64,000 bases of DNA. Source: Pinus tabuliformis. Taxonomy: Eukaryota > Streptophyta > Pinopsida > Pinales > Pinaceae. A model generated the notes under the pieces. The model had not been told where the DNA came from and made no database searches. It saw only the letters and a program-made list of their open reading frames with translations. The position numbers were made by a program, and so were the translations under genes. Of the stretch, positions 11,239 through 23,153 are shown piece after piece; within the stretch, counting starts at the first letter, position 1, and each line of letters opens with the position of its first letter. Where the stretch lies: NCBI GenBank assembly GCA_031772625.1, contig CM062810.1, forward strand, positions 455,023,731 to 455,087,730, given 5' to 3'.

Positions 11239-12100
11239 AAAGAGTCAACCCCCACAACTCCTATAGTTAAGCAACCTGCATCTTCATCCACACCTCCTTT
11301 TCCTGAAAGATTACAAATTGATAAAGGAGTGGAAAAACAAATCTTGTTGCCTGACTATGATTTCCTAGATGAATTAAAGAATGTCTGTATCAAGATTCCC
11401 TTGCTACAAGCCATTAGAGAAATTCCTATTCTAGCAAAAAAAATAAACGAGTTGAGTCTCAAAAGACCAGGAAGGAAACCAAGACATACAAGAAGAATCC
11501 ACCTGGTAGGAAAAATTGCAGATATCATGATGGGAAAAATTACCATGCAGAAGTATGTAGATCCCGGTAGTCCAATTGTTAAAACACATATCGATGGGGT
11601 AGAAATTCCAAATACTTTGATTGATTTAGGGGCTTCTATCAAAATTATGAGTAGACAGACTATGGAACAGCTAGAACTTCCTAATCTTCGTTTTACACCT
11701 ACACTACTGCAACTTGCAGATCGATCAATTATCAAATCAGATGGTGTATTAGAAGAAGTTTCTCTCTCCTTAGATTCTTGGGAATATCTAGTAGATTTCA
11801 TGATTTTAACTCCCATGAGTAACCTAGGAGGGCACCCACTCATCTTAGGAAGACCTTGGCTAGCCACAGTTGATGCTTTTATTAGTTGTAGATCTGGGGA
11901 TATGTATATTTTTGATGGTAATTCGACAAAGAAATTCAATCTGTATCCTCCAGCAAAAGAAATTACAGAAGTAGGAGATAATGAATGGGTCAATGATGAT
12001 GACACTATACAACCTATCTTTACCATTTCTGAAATCAGTGAAGATAGTCAAATTCTAAGCATATTAGAAAACTTTGAAACATCTTCAGAATATGACCACA
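11239..12100 (+). pseudogene. Element C protease (retropepsin-like) region
   Basis: Same frame as gag, with no separate start needed; the first ATG-less stretch continues from the gag tail. The active-site motif reads LIDLGAS (Asp codon 11623-11625), the D-L-G-A-S form typical of Athila elements rather than D-T/S-G. Downstream are the flap and a HPLILGRPWLATVDA motif, the conserved ILGRPWL signature of gypsy proteases. It would cleave the Gag-Pol polyprotein. This segment itself carries no stop between 11239 and 12516, the longest clean run in the element. Confidence 0.82.
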
Positions 12101-13776
12101 CACAATTTCAGTTAGATTCTAACATTGAGTATCTATCATCTAGACAAATGTCTCTTTACTCTATGGAAGAGTTTGGTAGTTCCGCCATTGAGATCTTTCC
12201 AGGTAAAACATTGAATATCAACAAAAACATGGAAAAATCACAAAAGGGAGAGCTAACCAAAATCTTGAAAAAAAATTCTACTGCATTTGCATGGGAGTAT
12301 ACTAATATGAAAGGTATTGACCCTAAGACTTGCATTCATCACATCTACATCAAGGAAAATAGTAGACCAATCAGACAACCTCAGAGAAGGATGAATCCAA
12401 ACCTTAGGGAGATAGTGAAAGAAGAGCTCCAAAAAATACTCAACGTAAACTTCATTTATCCAATTTCAGATAGCCGATGGGTTTCTCCTTTGGTTATAGT
12501 ACCTAAAAAGAATGGTTAATGGAGGGTATGCATTGATTACAGGGAATTGAATAAAGAAACTTTGAAGGATCACTTTCCTTTACCCTTTATCAATCAGGTA
12601 TTAGATACTCTAGCAGGAAAAAAGTACTTTTCATTTTTGGATGGTTTTAGTGGCTATAATCAAATTCAGGTAGCACTTGAAGATCAAGATAAGACCACAT
12701 TTACTTGTCCATGGGGAACTTCTGCTTACTGAGTGCTTCCTTTTGGATTATGTAATCCACCCGCAACATTTCAAAGGGAAGTACTAGGAATCTTTTTTGA
12801 TCTAATCCATGATTGTGTAGAGGTATATATGGATGATTTTACAGTTTATTGTGATTCATTTGAAGAGGCATTAGAGAATTTGGAAAAAGTCCTTATAAGA
12901 TGTAAAGAAACAAACCTTTCATTGAGTCATGAAAAATGCTTTATGATGTTTAATGAAGGTATTGTTTTGGGACATCATATTTCATGGGATGGTATTAAAG
13001 TTGATAGATCAAAAGTTGAAGTCATCTCCAAGTTGCCTATTCCAAATTGTCAAAAAGATGTTAGAAGTTTTCTGGGATTTACTGGGTACTATAGAAGATT
13101 TATAGAAAACTTCACCAAAATAGCATCTCCACTCTTCAAATTTCTTACAAAAGAGTGTGAATTCAAATGGGATCCTGATTTTCAATCAACATTTGAAACT
13201 TTGAAAACAAGAATATCTGAAGCACCCATTTTGAGAGGGCCAAATTGGAAACTTCCTTTCCATATTTCTACAGATGCTTCAGATACAGTTCTAGGAGCTG
13301 TGTTGGGTCAAAAGGATTTAGTTCCTTATGCCATTTACTATATGATTAAAAATTTGACTCCCAGTGAGTTGAGCTATACTATGACTGAAAAAGAGTTCTT
13401 AGCTGTTGTTCATGCAATCAATAAGTTTAGACATTATATAATAGGTTATTAAACTTTTGTCCATATTGGTCATTCTGCGATTAGATATCTAATGAAAAAA
13501 CCTGTTACTAATGGCAGAGTTACAAGATGGCTCTTACTTTTACAGGAATTCAATATTACTGTATTGGATAGACCAGGGAAACAAAATACAATAGCTGATT
13601 TCTTGTCTAGGATCCAAAATACTAACGAAGATTCTCGTGTAGAGGATAAGTTTCCAGATGAATATTTATTTGCATTAACTACTAAGACTCCTTGGTATGC
13701 AGATATTTCTAACTATTTGGTTACAGGGAAGCTACCTCCACATCTATTTCCTAGTGAAAAAAGAAGAATTATTTAG
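12101..13776 (+). pseudogene. pol: Element C reverse transcriptase and RNase H
   Basis: RT blocks in order: FIYPISDSRWVSPLV.VPKKNG, CIDYRELN, DHFPLPFI, FLDGFSGYNQI, TTFTCPWGT, LPFGLCNPPATFQR, the catalytic YMDD (12826-12837), and G-H-H-I-S-W-D-G-I-K-V. RNase H follows with FHISTDAS (first catalytic Asp present), SYTMTEKEFLAVV and a late TIADFLSR. Stops at 12517 (in KKNG*W), 12730 (CGA to TGA style, in AY*VLPFGL), 13450 and 13774; no frameshift. It would copy the element RNA to DNA. Closest in style to Athila RT, but lacking the insertion Athila RT usually has after the PKK motif. Confidence 0.88.
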
Positions 13777-15024
13777 GAGAGTTCAAAATATTCATGGATT
13801 TCTAACGAATTTTTTAAAATAGGGCCAAATTGTGTGATCAGAAGATGTGTTCGGGAAGATGAAATGCTTGACATCCTCAAGGCATGTCATGATGAACCAT
13901 GTAGTGGACATTTTGCTGACAAAAGGACGGACTATAAAATCCTTTATTTAGGATATTATTGGCCTTCCCTATTCAAAGATACAAAACAATATGTCAGAAG
14001 GTGTGGCAGCTGCCAAAGATTAGGGAAACCGACTCTTTCAAATGAAATTCCATTACAACCACAGGTACTCATCGAACCCTTTGAAAAATGGGATTTATAT
14101 TTCATTGGACCCATTAATCCACCATCTAAACAGAAGAAGTATATATTGGTATGCACTAATTATGTCACTAAATGGGTAGAAGCCAAAGAATTACTTTCTG
14201 CTATTAAAAATTCAGTTGTTAGTTTTCTTTATGAAGATATTTTTACTCACTTTGGTGTCCCAAGAAAAATTGTGACAGATCAGGGAAGTCAATTTACATC
14301 CAACATGATGGAGAAGCTGATGGAAGAATACAAAATCAAGCACAGAAAATCTACTCCTTACCATCCGCAAGCAAATGGCCAAGTGGAGTCTACAAACAAA
14401 GTTATTGAAAGCATCATCACCAAAATTGATCATCTACACAGAAGAGATTGGGCAGAAAGGCTTCCTAAAGACTTATGGGCCTACAAAACTACATGGAGGA
14501 ATACAACGTGACATTCTCCCTATGAACTTGTTTATGGGAAAGAATTCCTGCTCCCCATTGAGTTTCAAGTCAAAACTTTCAAGATGGCAGTTCAGTTGGG
14601 GATGGATCTATCAGAAGCCCAAAAGCACAGAATGGAGAAATTGAATGAGCTAGATGATATCAGAAAAGAAGCAATCTTAAGAACTGATATAGTTCAACAT
14701 CAAAGAGCTAAGTGACATGACAGATACATCAAAGAGAAAAAGTTCCAAGAGGGAGGTCGGGCATTACTATTTGATTCCAAGTTTAAAGACTTCAAAGGTA
14801 AATTTCAGACCCATTCGCTTGGACCATATGAGATTGACAAAGTATTTAGTAATGGAGTGGTAAGAATCAAGACCATTGATGAATTTCAAACTCCTCTTAT
14901 TGTGAATGACCACAGATTGAAATTGTATCATAAGCCACTCTCAAAAGAGGAATTTGTGAAAATGTTTCAAGAGAATTCTGCAATAAGGCTGGTGAAGAAG
15001 AATCCTTCTTCCCCACTAGCCTAG
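13777..15024 (+). pseudogene. Element C integrase
   Basis: The N-terminal zinc domain H-H-C-C is present (His 13888, GHF, then CGSC at 14002-14013). In the core, catalytic Asp 1 is replaced by Tyr (codon 14098-14100, in FEKWDLYFIGPI; element B has GMDFVGPI). Asp 2 (VTDQGSQF, 14278-14280) and Glu (NGQVES, 14386-14388) are kept. The C-terminal part includes SPYELVYGK and ALLFDSKFKDFKGKF, and the frame ends at TAG 15022-15024. Stops at 14509 and 14713. No chromodomain is visible. Confidence 0.87.
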
Positions 15025-16153
15025 CCTTTGTTTCTTTCTATTAAAAAAAAGAAAAAGAAATGTATAAGCCTGAAAACCAATCACTGATTGGCAGTCTTAT
15101 ACAGAAAATGTAGAGTGAAAATCAGGGACACCTGACACTCTATATTTTCCAAAAAAAAATAATCTCTCCTTCTTTTCCATTTTCACTTCACTTCATTGCC
15201 ATCCCACTCCATCTCCATTTCATCTTCATTTCACTCCACTCCATTACATCTCACTCCATCTCATCCATTTCACTTCATTTCATCAATAAATGTATCTTTC
15301 ATGACCATTTCCATTTAGTTAGTTATTATGTAACTATGTTTATTCAGCCAAGTGGGTGTTATGTCAGTTTCCATAGCTAGAATCAGTTTCCACAGCCAGA
15401 AGCAGTTTCCACAGCCACCACTCCGTTTTTCAAATTTACAGTCAAGATGTTAGTGCAATAATCATGAAAATGCAGGTATGACTGAGCATATGCTATGAAG
15501 ACATGGAGCATCTACAGACATCAATAAGGAGCAGTTGATTAAAGGCTAATGGACAGCAAATGACAAGGATTCCAAGGTATGAGCAAAAATTTCTTTCAAA
15601 TAGCAATCAAAGGCACAATTTTTCATAGTTATTAAACCTTAAAGCTGCATTATATGCAATGATTGTCACAATAGCTCCATTAGCCATTACCATTCCACGA
15701 CATTATTCCATAAACCATGCATTTATTCCATAAACGGTCTCATGGTTAATTTTCTGGTTTAACTCGTAGTTGGCTGCACTTTCACACTTCATTTGTAATC
15801 ATGAGATGTGACATATTTCATTATGGCTCCTCTCCACCACATTTTTCGCAGCCATTCCATAAACGTGTAACATCTCATATGCAGCCATTCAATTCAAAAT
15901 TCTGAATTCACTTCACTACCATGCCATTTTGTTAAAGCCACGAATACATTATCACCTCGTTCACATATGTGAACTCACCTCGGCTGCTCATCCTCTGTTT
16001 CCGATTACAATTCCTAAACAATCCCGTTACTCGTTATCCATCTTCCAATTGTAGCCACTGTTTTTTTCCATAAACCATGCAACCTAGCCATCTTACCTCT
16101 GCTAAACCCTCACACGTAGTTGAATTTCAGTTGAATTTCAAATAGAGGAAAGG
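15025..16153 (+). other. Element C spacer between integrase and ORF3
   Basis: Non-coding. It holds a pyrimidine-rich degenerate array of CCATTTCA/TCACTCCA words at about 15175-15290, then a short tandem of CAGTTTCCACAGCCA-like units at 15366-15425 (three copies, first degraded). A spacer in the same place is found in element B. It may carry a promoter or splice acceptor for ORF3, but no such signal could be established. Confidence 0.6.
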
Positions 16154-17791
16154 ATGGGACGATTACTAAGGGCAGAAATGGAAGGACCTAAGTTTTTAAA
16201 AGGTTACCCTCAAGTAAAATATTTTCTGAAGAAAGAAAAATGGCTACGCTTCATTCAAAATTTTAAGGGCCATAATAAGGAGGTAACAAAAGCCTTTGCA
16301 AGGTCTTTCAACGGCCAGATGGTGGAAATTGGAGACCTGAAGTTCACGGTCACTGAAGCATCAATAGCAGCTGCCAAAGACCTACCCCAGGAAGGTGAGC
16401 GTTGGTTTAAAAACAAAAGTGTGGATGAGTATGCATGGAGAATTACATTACGTAAACCAGGTATGGACATTAATGTATTTACAAAAGGAATTTGTGTTCA
16501 TGCATTAAAAGAAGAATGAGCCAGCTTACTGTTAATCATTCAAAAGTTCATCACTTGTGAAGGCCGCTTTGGAGCAATGTACATGTATCATACTAAGTTA
16601 TTGATGAACTTCTTAGAGAATCAAACCCTTAATCTGCCTTATTTCTTATTACTGAGTTTGAAAAAGATGAGCACCACAGTCCAAAATAACATAGGAGACA
16701 TAGAACCTCATTTATATCATCATGGACTTCTGAGGATTCTCATTGAAGACCAACTGAAGAAAAACAAAGATACATGGGAATGGTTATTAGTAAGAAATTA
16801 CTTTCAAGAGCCATCTGTGGTACCTGAAAGAAGTACAACAAAGACACCAAGAAGAAGTAGGAGAAAGGAAAAAGGTTTCATAATCCAAGACTCTCCTATT
16901 AGAAAAACTAATGAAGTTTGTCAAAAAGAGAAGGAAGAAAGAATTAAGGACAGAAAACAGAGTAAATTGAAAGGAAAGAGGAACATAGAAGATGTCTACC
17001 AATCACCAAAGCCATCTATAGAGGAAGACTATCAAACATTGTCTGAGAGACTAGTGCATCTTCAAAAACAAGCTTCTATAGCCAAGAAGAAAGAAAAAGG
17101 AAAACAGAGTATGGAAGAAGAGAGTACTAGCCCACAATATTTAAGAAGAAGTATCATGCTTAGAGGAATGTGGAGGAAAACACAAGTAAAAGGACCCCAC
17201 TTCATCGACATGGGTGGGGAAACACCCGAGAAAGCTCCAGCTGGCCATAGTCCACCTCATCCTCAGCCAAATATTGAAACCAGTCCTCCAGATGTTGATG
17301 TAAATCCTTCTCAGCCAGAATTATAAAGCAGTCCTCCTCCTCAACAAGAATTTGAAGTCAGCCCAAGGAAAACACCTGAAATATATCCAAGTCAGCAAGA
17401 GGTGTATGATTACCTAGAATCCTTCGAAAAGACAGCTGCAGGCCCGAGCACATCAACCACTTTGCCTCACATAACACAAGATGCACATGTCCAATCCTTG
17501 AAACAAGAAGTGTTTGAATTAGAGGTTCTAAATAGGCACATTAAACAAGAAAATGAAGAATTAAAGGAGCAAATCAAAGTGGAGAAAATCATTTATGATA
17601 ATACCATGCTACATTTGGGACTATGGCATAAAAAGAACAGGAAACTAAAGAAAAAGTGCAGAAAGTTGAGCAGGGAATTAATCAATCTCAAATTCAGGTG
17701 TTTGATAACGAAACCCTGGATGGTGGTAGCACCAAGAAAGAAGAGAAGAGGACTGGATGTACTAGCAGAGGCTTCAGAACATATGTGCTAA
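16154..17791 (+). pseudogene. Element C ORF3 (env-position protein)
   Basis: One frame of 545 codons broken only by a TGA at 16517 and a TAA at 17324. Residues 1-220 form a globular domain with KWLRFIQNFKGHNKEV, ITCEGRFGAMYMYH, LPYFLLLSLKKM and HHGLLRILIED, shared with element B's ORF3. A Lys/Arg-rich linker and a Pro-rich segment follow, then a coiled coil (about 17490-17690) and a basic end. The C-terminal KSYALYLK domain of A and B is absent, so C's protein is about 40% shorter. It sits where env lies in Athila-type elements; no signal peptide or membrane span is evident. Function unknown. Confidence 0.75.
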
Positions 17792-17838
17792 AGGGAGATG
17801 ACTAAAATTTTGGTTGCATGAGGACATGCAACAACTTC

Positions 17839-17849
17839 AGAGTGGGGGT
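17839..17849 (+). other. Polypurine tract of element C
   Basis: CAGAGTGGGGG followed by TA lies immediately before the TG of the 3' LTR, the normal site of plus-strand DNA priming. Confidence 0.85.
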
Positions 17850-17850
17850 A

Positions 17851-19711
17851 TGTTGAGTCCCAAACTTGCATCTTCCCTATCCACCTTTTTAGCCTTTTTT
17901 TCCAGTTACTTGAACCACCAAGCTATCAAATCATTGAATATCAGTTTAGAAAGAGCATATAAAATGGTTTCCTAACTATTTCTTGTGACCGTTGTTTGAT
18001 CTATATTTTTGCTCAGTCAGCTGCAGAATCTTGTCACTTTCCACAGCCAGCTCAACTTTCCGCAGTCTTTTTGTTGAATTCTATGTTACAGGTGTCTACT
18101 GGAGAATCCGACCACATGGGCAAGCTACAAATGATGTGGAAATGGAACGTGTCCCCTTGGTTCAGCCGAATCACTCACAAAAGGCCATGGTCAAGGACAG
18201 TCAGAGCGATGGTCAACCTAAGAGTTTTGCGGTGGAAAAACTCTGTTTTTCACCACGTGAAGACTTGCGTGGCAAATTCCTCAATCTCAGGAGGCATGTT
18301 AACACCTGTGGACTGCTCCATGAACCAAATCTAATAGCCACCACTCCTTGGATTTAATTTTCACAGCTACCATATTGCTAGATTTCCGGACGTGGTTATT
18401 CATGTGTCTGTTTAGCAGCACACAATTTAGGAAGTAGTTGTATCATCCTCAATTGTAAATAACACGTTATCATACGCATTTTAGCTAGCTTTTGTGTATG
18501 TAATTTTGACTATTTTACGAGCCCACTGTGCCGTGACTCTATCTTTATAGTATGACTACATTTTAATACATGAGAAGACAGTGTTCTTAAGTTCAATTTG
18601 TGATTGATTGCTGATTGGACGAGGTTGTAGAGGGCTCCTATACACCAAGGTTCTATAATTACTGTATAGTTTCATGCTTTCTTCCTTTATGTTACTGATG
18701 CCATAATCGTTTGCTTGTATATGTTACACTGTTTATGGTATTCATGTTAGTTGTTGTCCATAGTTTCTTTTATACTTTCCAATGACAGTTAACTGATCAG
18801 TGTTTTTCTTTCAGGTTCTAATAGACAGCCTGGGAAATTGCACATAGCTTTTTAAGGACTAATGACATGAAATTATCTTGTCCTTCTGCTGATTTGTTTT
18901 CTTAAGTTCTAATTCCAACACTTTTTATTTCTTTCAGTTTTGTTTTGTTCATTTAATTTTCTGCAAGATAGATATTAGACTACTCATGTCATTTTTAGTT
19001 ACCTCCTATAGCCAGAGCAAGTCGAATGGTGAGGGATTGAAGTATGAATGCGTAGTTTGATATTATTTTATTTTTCTGCAAGTTAGTGATTAGATTACTC
19101 ATGTCATTTTCAGTTACCTCCTATAGCCAGAGCGAGTCGAATGGTGAGGGATTGAAGTATGAATGTGTAGTTTGATCTTAGTTTCATTTTATGCAATTTA
19201 GATATCAGATTACTCAATTTGTTTATGATTACCTCCTATAGCCAGAGCGAGTCGAATAGTGAGGGGTCAAAATATGAGTTGATGTAATATGATTTAGTTT
19301 ACTTTGCTTACAGTTTTTGAATTGCTTTGAGTTCAGTTTTTATTTTTATACAGTAGCAAGGATACTGGGTTTCATAGTCACTAGCTCACTGTTTGGTACA
19401 TTTTTATTTTCTCTTAGTAATTGATTTCATCATTGCAAGTTTTAAAACCTTTTTGAGAACTTTGAAGTTTGGAAATCATTGTAGAGGTCACCATTTCCTT
19501 GAGCACTTATATCCATACTTGACTTTTAATTTTGCCATCTCACATTAGGGAATCAATAAGAGATAAACCCAAAAACAAACCAAAAACCAAAAATGACAAA
19601 GAGGTAAGAAATCGGTTATCTTGCATATATAGTGCACTTCACTTCAGCAGTTTACGATTCCCGGATTGACAATTTATATAGCAATTTAAGACACAATAAA
19701 TTTACCAAACA
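17851..19711 (+). repeat. Element C 3' LTR
   Basis: 1861 bp, with intact TG...CA ends, followed by the GAAGT duplication at 19712-19716. It carries the same three tandem units as the 5' LTR at 18961-19300. Confidence 0.95.
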
Positions 19712-19716
19712 GAAGT

Positions 19717-20407
19717 TATCAGGTAGGGTGAGTGAAAAGGTTTCTACTTTGATTTGTCATAAAAAAAAATTGTTTTTTTCACCATGAAGGAAACAAAATT
19801 TCTGTGTGTGACTGTGCAGGGACAGAAAAACGAGTGCATGAAGGTGTACAGAGATGGGAAGGCAATATAGGGTGATGGATGGAGGCAAGGAGGTCCACAG
19901 GGCTCATAGATAGATTTCCAACCTGCGAATCCTCCTCTGATATTGATTTTGGACTCTCTGTAGCTTCTATAGGATCTTCTTGTAGAAGATACACAGTTTC
20001 CTGTAGGATGCGAAATTTCAAACCAAAAGAGACCAAAACTTGGGAAAGGGTAATGGTGATGGAGGAATGGACTGTGAGGGATGCATGCAGCTTGGTCATG
20101 TCCTTTGTCTTTGTCTTGTGTGATCCTCCCAAAACCTGCAATGACCTTCCTGCAACCTGCAATTTATTCAAAAGAAATTAGGTTCATTTTTCCTACCTTT
20201 TTTTTCTTGTTTTGGAGACAGTTGGGGTGCCTCCTGGAGGTTTTCACTCTCACTGCCTGCCCTGGGCACCTCCAAGAGGTTTTCACCCAAGGATATTTTA
20301 TTTCATTTTATTTATTTATTTATTTTCTTCTACTCGAGGTGTGGGTGGAGTGGAGACACGGACCTGCTCCACTACTAGCACTGATTTACCCAGAGTTTCA
20401 ATCAACT
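19717..20407 (-). other. Element B spacer between integrase and ORF3, proximal part
   Basis: Continues 5714-7244 across the C insertion. Non-coding. It includes CTTCTATAGGATCTTCTTG-type TGTAGGA words at about 19970-20010 and an imperfect direct repeat (CTCC..GAGGTTTTCAC) at 20226-20290. The integrase frame of element B closes at its right end. Confidence 0.55.
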
Positions 20408-21663
20408 CTACTTAGAAAGGGGCTTCTTGAAGATTTTCAATTGATGCCCATTAACGAGCATGGGGATGGCTTCTTCATCAATGGTCCTTATAAGGACTAA
20501 ACCATTGTCATTGCATTTTTCCACTCTATGGTCCTATCTGTCTGATTCTCAACTTGCCCTTGAAATCCTTGTACCTTGAGTCATATAGCAGCGCCTAATC
20601 TCCCAGCTGAAATTGTTTCTCTCTGAGGTGTCAGTCATGCCATATTTTTCTTTGAAGTTGGACTACCTATGAGTGGAGAATGGCTTGCATTCTCTGTTCA
20701 GCTAATCCATTTAGCTGAAGCAATCTTTCTTTTTGTGCATTGATAAGGTCTAGGTCCAGTTGAGTTGCCAACCTTAATGTGTTATATTCAAATTCTATAG
20801 ACAACAAAGCCTTCTTCCCATAGACCAGCTCATAGGGTGTGGAACCTCAACCAATCGGCCTGCCCAATCTTTTATGCTGTTGCTCACCACCTTAGTCAAA
20901 ATCTCTTCCAAAGCTCTGTTAGTGACTTCCACCTGTCCATTTGCTTGTGGATGATAATGGGTGGAAGTTTTGTGCTTAATCTTGTGGTGTGTGAGTAGAT
21001 CTTCAACTAAATTGGAGGTAAACTAACTCCCTTGATCTGTAACTAGCTCTCTTGGGTAGCCAAACTTGCAGAAGATATTTTCCATTAAGAACTCAGCTAC
21101 TTTTTCCTCTGTTGTTGCTTTGATCGCCTTTGTTTCTGCCCACATTGTTAGGTAGTCCGTGCATACAATGATGTAAGACTTTTGTTTTGAAGGAGGGTTG
21201 ATGGGACCCACAAAGTCCATGCCTTCCTTCTCAAATGGCTTGAATGTCACTGAGGTTGCAGGGGCATCTCATCCCTTGGAGTTCGTTTCCCCATCCCTTG
21301 ACATTAGTCACATTGACTGATGTATCTCCTGACATCTTGATGAAGAGTGGGCCAATAGTAACCTACCTGCAAAATCTTGAAGACGTTCCTTTTTGCTGCA
21401 AAGTGGCCCCCACAAGTTCCATCATGGTAGGTTAAGAGGATGTCGAAGACTTCCTCCTCCCTGACAAATCGCCTCAAAATCTGATCTGGGCCAAGTTTGA
21501 GCAAGTTGCCCCCAATCCAAGTGAATTGGGTGCTTTTCCTCATGATCTTGCTCTTCTCTTTCAAGGATAGGTGTGGTGGAAACTGTGTTGAAACCAAGTA
21601 ATTTGCTATATCAACAAACCATGGAGAGAGTACTGAAATGGAAAATAAGTGTTCATCTAGCAT
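20408..21663 (-). pseudogene. Element B integrase
   Basis: Reads from about 21663 downward: a zinc domain with CGGHFAAKR and a QCD*CQ end whose last pair is split by a stop; the core with GMDFVGPINPPS (Asp 1 kept), LVTDQGS (Asp 2 kept) and HPQANGQVE (Glu kept in a frame entered after a stop at about 21023); and a C-terminal ALLYDSRYKDFKGKL motif that matches element C. So all three catalytic acidic residues are visible here, unlike in C, but stops and frame changes break the protein. It would insert the DNA copy into the genome. Confidence 0.82.
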
Positions 21664-23144
21664 TTAATCATCCACCATTTGATCATCCACCATTCCTTCT
21701 TCACCTCTAGGCAGATCTAGTATAGACAGAAAATTAGCAACAACATTTTCCTTACCAGGCTTATCAACAATAGTCAAATCGAATTGCTACAACAAAAGTA
21801 ACCATCTAATGATACGAGCGTTTACATCTAGTTTTTTCATCAAATACTTAAATGCAACATGGTTAGTGTGTATGAACATTTGATAATCATTGATGTAGTG
21901 TCTAAACTCGTTTAGGGAATGGACTATAGCTAGGAGCTCTTTTTCAGTTACCATCTAGTTTAATTATGCTTTAGACAGGTTTTTGTTGACGAAGTATATG
22001 GCATATGGTAGCTTCTCTTCAACTTGTCCTAGGGCTGCTCCTATAGATTTATTCAAGGAATCTGTGTGAATGTCGAAAGATAGGGCCCAGTTTGGACCTC
22101 TCAAGATTGGGGTAGTTAACAACTTACCTTTCAATGCATCTAGAGCCTCTTGACAGTTGTCAATCCATATAAAATCAACATCTTTCCCCAAAAGTCCAAA
22201 CAATGGTGAGGCTAGCTTGCTAAAATCCTTGATGAATCTTCTATAATACCTTGCTAAGCCTAGAAAACTCTAAACATCTCTTACCTTTTGACGATGTGGG
22301 ACCCTTTGTATGATAGCACTCTTGTTGGGATCCACCTGTAATCCTTGTTGAGAAATTGTATGACCTAGCACGGTCCCTTCAGTCATTAAGAATTCACATT
22401 TTCAGGACTGAGGGACAGGTTCATTTCAATACACTTGGCTAAAACTTTTCCCAGGTTAGTCAATTCTTCTTGGAAGTTGGAACCATAAGGGGTAAAGTCA
22501 TCCATATAGATTTCCATTGAATCATGAACCAGATCAACAAATATGCTCAACACTGCTCTCTGGAAAGTGGTAGGAGCATTGCACAACCCAAAGGGAAGGA
22601 CCTGATAGGAAAAGGTACCCCATGTACAAGTGAAAGTGGTCTTATCTTGGTCTTCTGGGCTGATTTGGATTTGGTTGTACCCGCTAAACCCATCTAAGAA
22701 AGAGAAGAACTTCTTCTCTGCCAGGCCATATAACACTTGATCTATGAAAGGCAAAGGGAAATGGTCATTCTTGGTGGCTTTTTCAGTTCCTGGTAATCTA
22801 CACAGATTCTCCACTTCCCATTTTTCTTTGGCACTAGCACCAAAGGAGAAGCCCATTCGCTGTCAGAGATGGGGTAGATGAATCCTGCATCTAGTAACTT
22901 TTGCAGTTCTTCTTTGACATTGTTCTTAAGGGCTGGATTCATCCTCCTTTGAGGCTATAACTGACTTACAATCTTCCTTGATGTAAATGTGATGAGTACA
23001 AACAGAAGGATGGAATCCCTTCATCTTCTTATAGTTGCAAGCAAAAGCATCCAAGTGATTCTTCAATAAGCTACACAGCTCATTCTCCTGAGAGGTGGAA
23101 AGGGCTAAGTTGATCCTCAAGGTTCTTTCTCGGCAAAATTCCAC
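21664..23144 (-). pseudogene. pol: Element B reverse transcriptase and RNase H
   Basis: RT blocks: FIYPISDSEWASPLVLVPKKNGKWRICVD split by a frame change near 22860, then DHFPLPFIDQVL, FLDGFSGYNQIQ, TTFTCTWGT, VLPFGLCNAPTTFQR and IYMDD (catalytic Asp pair kept). RNase H follows with SFDIHTDS (first Asp kept), E-K-E-L-L-A-I-V and a late VVANFLS in place of ADFLS. At least three frame changes and several stops. Same family as element C's RT by block sequence. Confidence 0.85.
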
Positions 23145-23153
23145 ATTCTTAAC

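Larger units (their letters stand above)
7250..19711 (+). mobile_element. Element C: Athila-like Ty3/gypsy retrotransposon, structurally complete, 12.46 kb
   Basis: LTRs 7250-9107 and 17851-19711 begin TGTTGAGTCC and end CA (CA mutated to AA in the 5' copy). A perfect GAAGT duplication flanks the element (7245-7249 and 19712-19716). Order: LTR, tRNA-Asp primer site, gag-pol, spacer, ORF3, polypurine tract, LTR. The first 240 bp of the two LTRs agree at about nine bases in ten by eye. It is inserted in opposite orientation in the spacer of element B. Twelve in-frame stops in gag-pol, two in ORF3 and loss of an integrase catalytic Asp make it inactive. Confidence 0.95.

Noticed and set aside
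11355..12026. 223-codon open frame on the minus strand opposite element C protease
   Set aside because: Antisense to a well-supported protease/RT frame with motifs (DLGAS, ILGRPWL); no family signature of its own.
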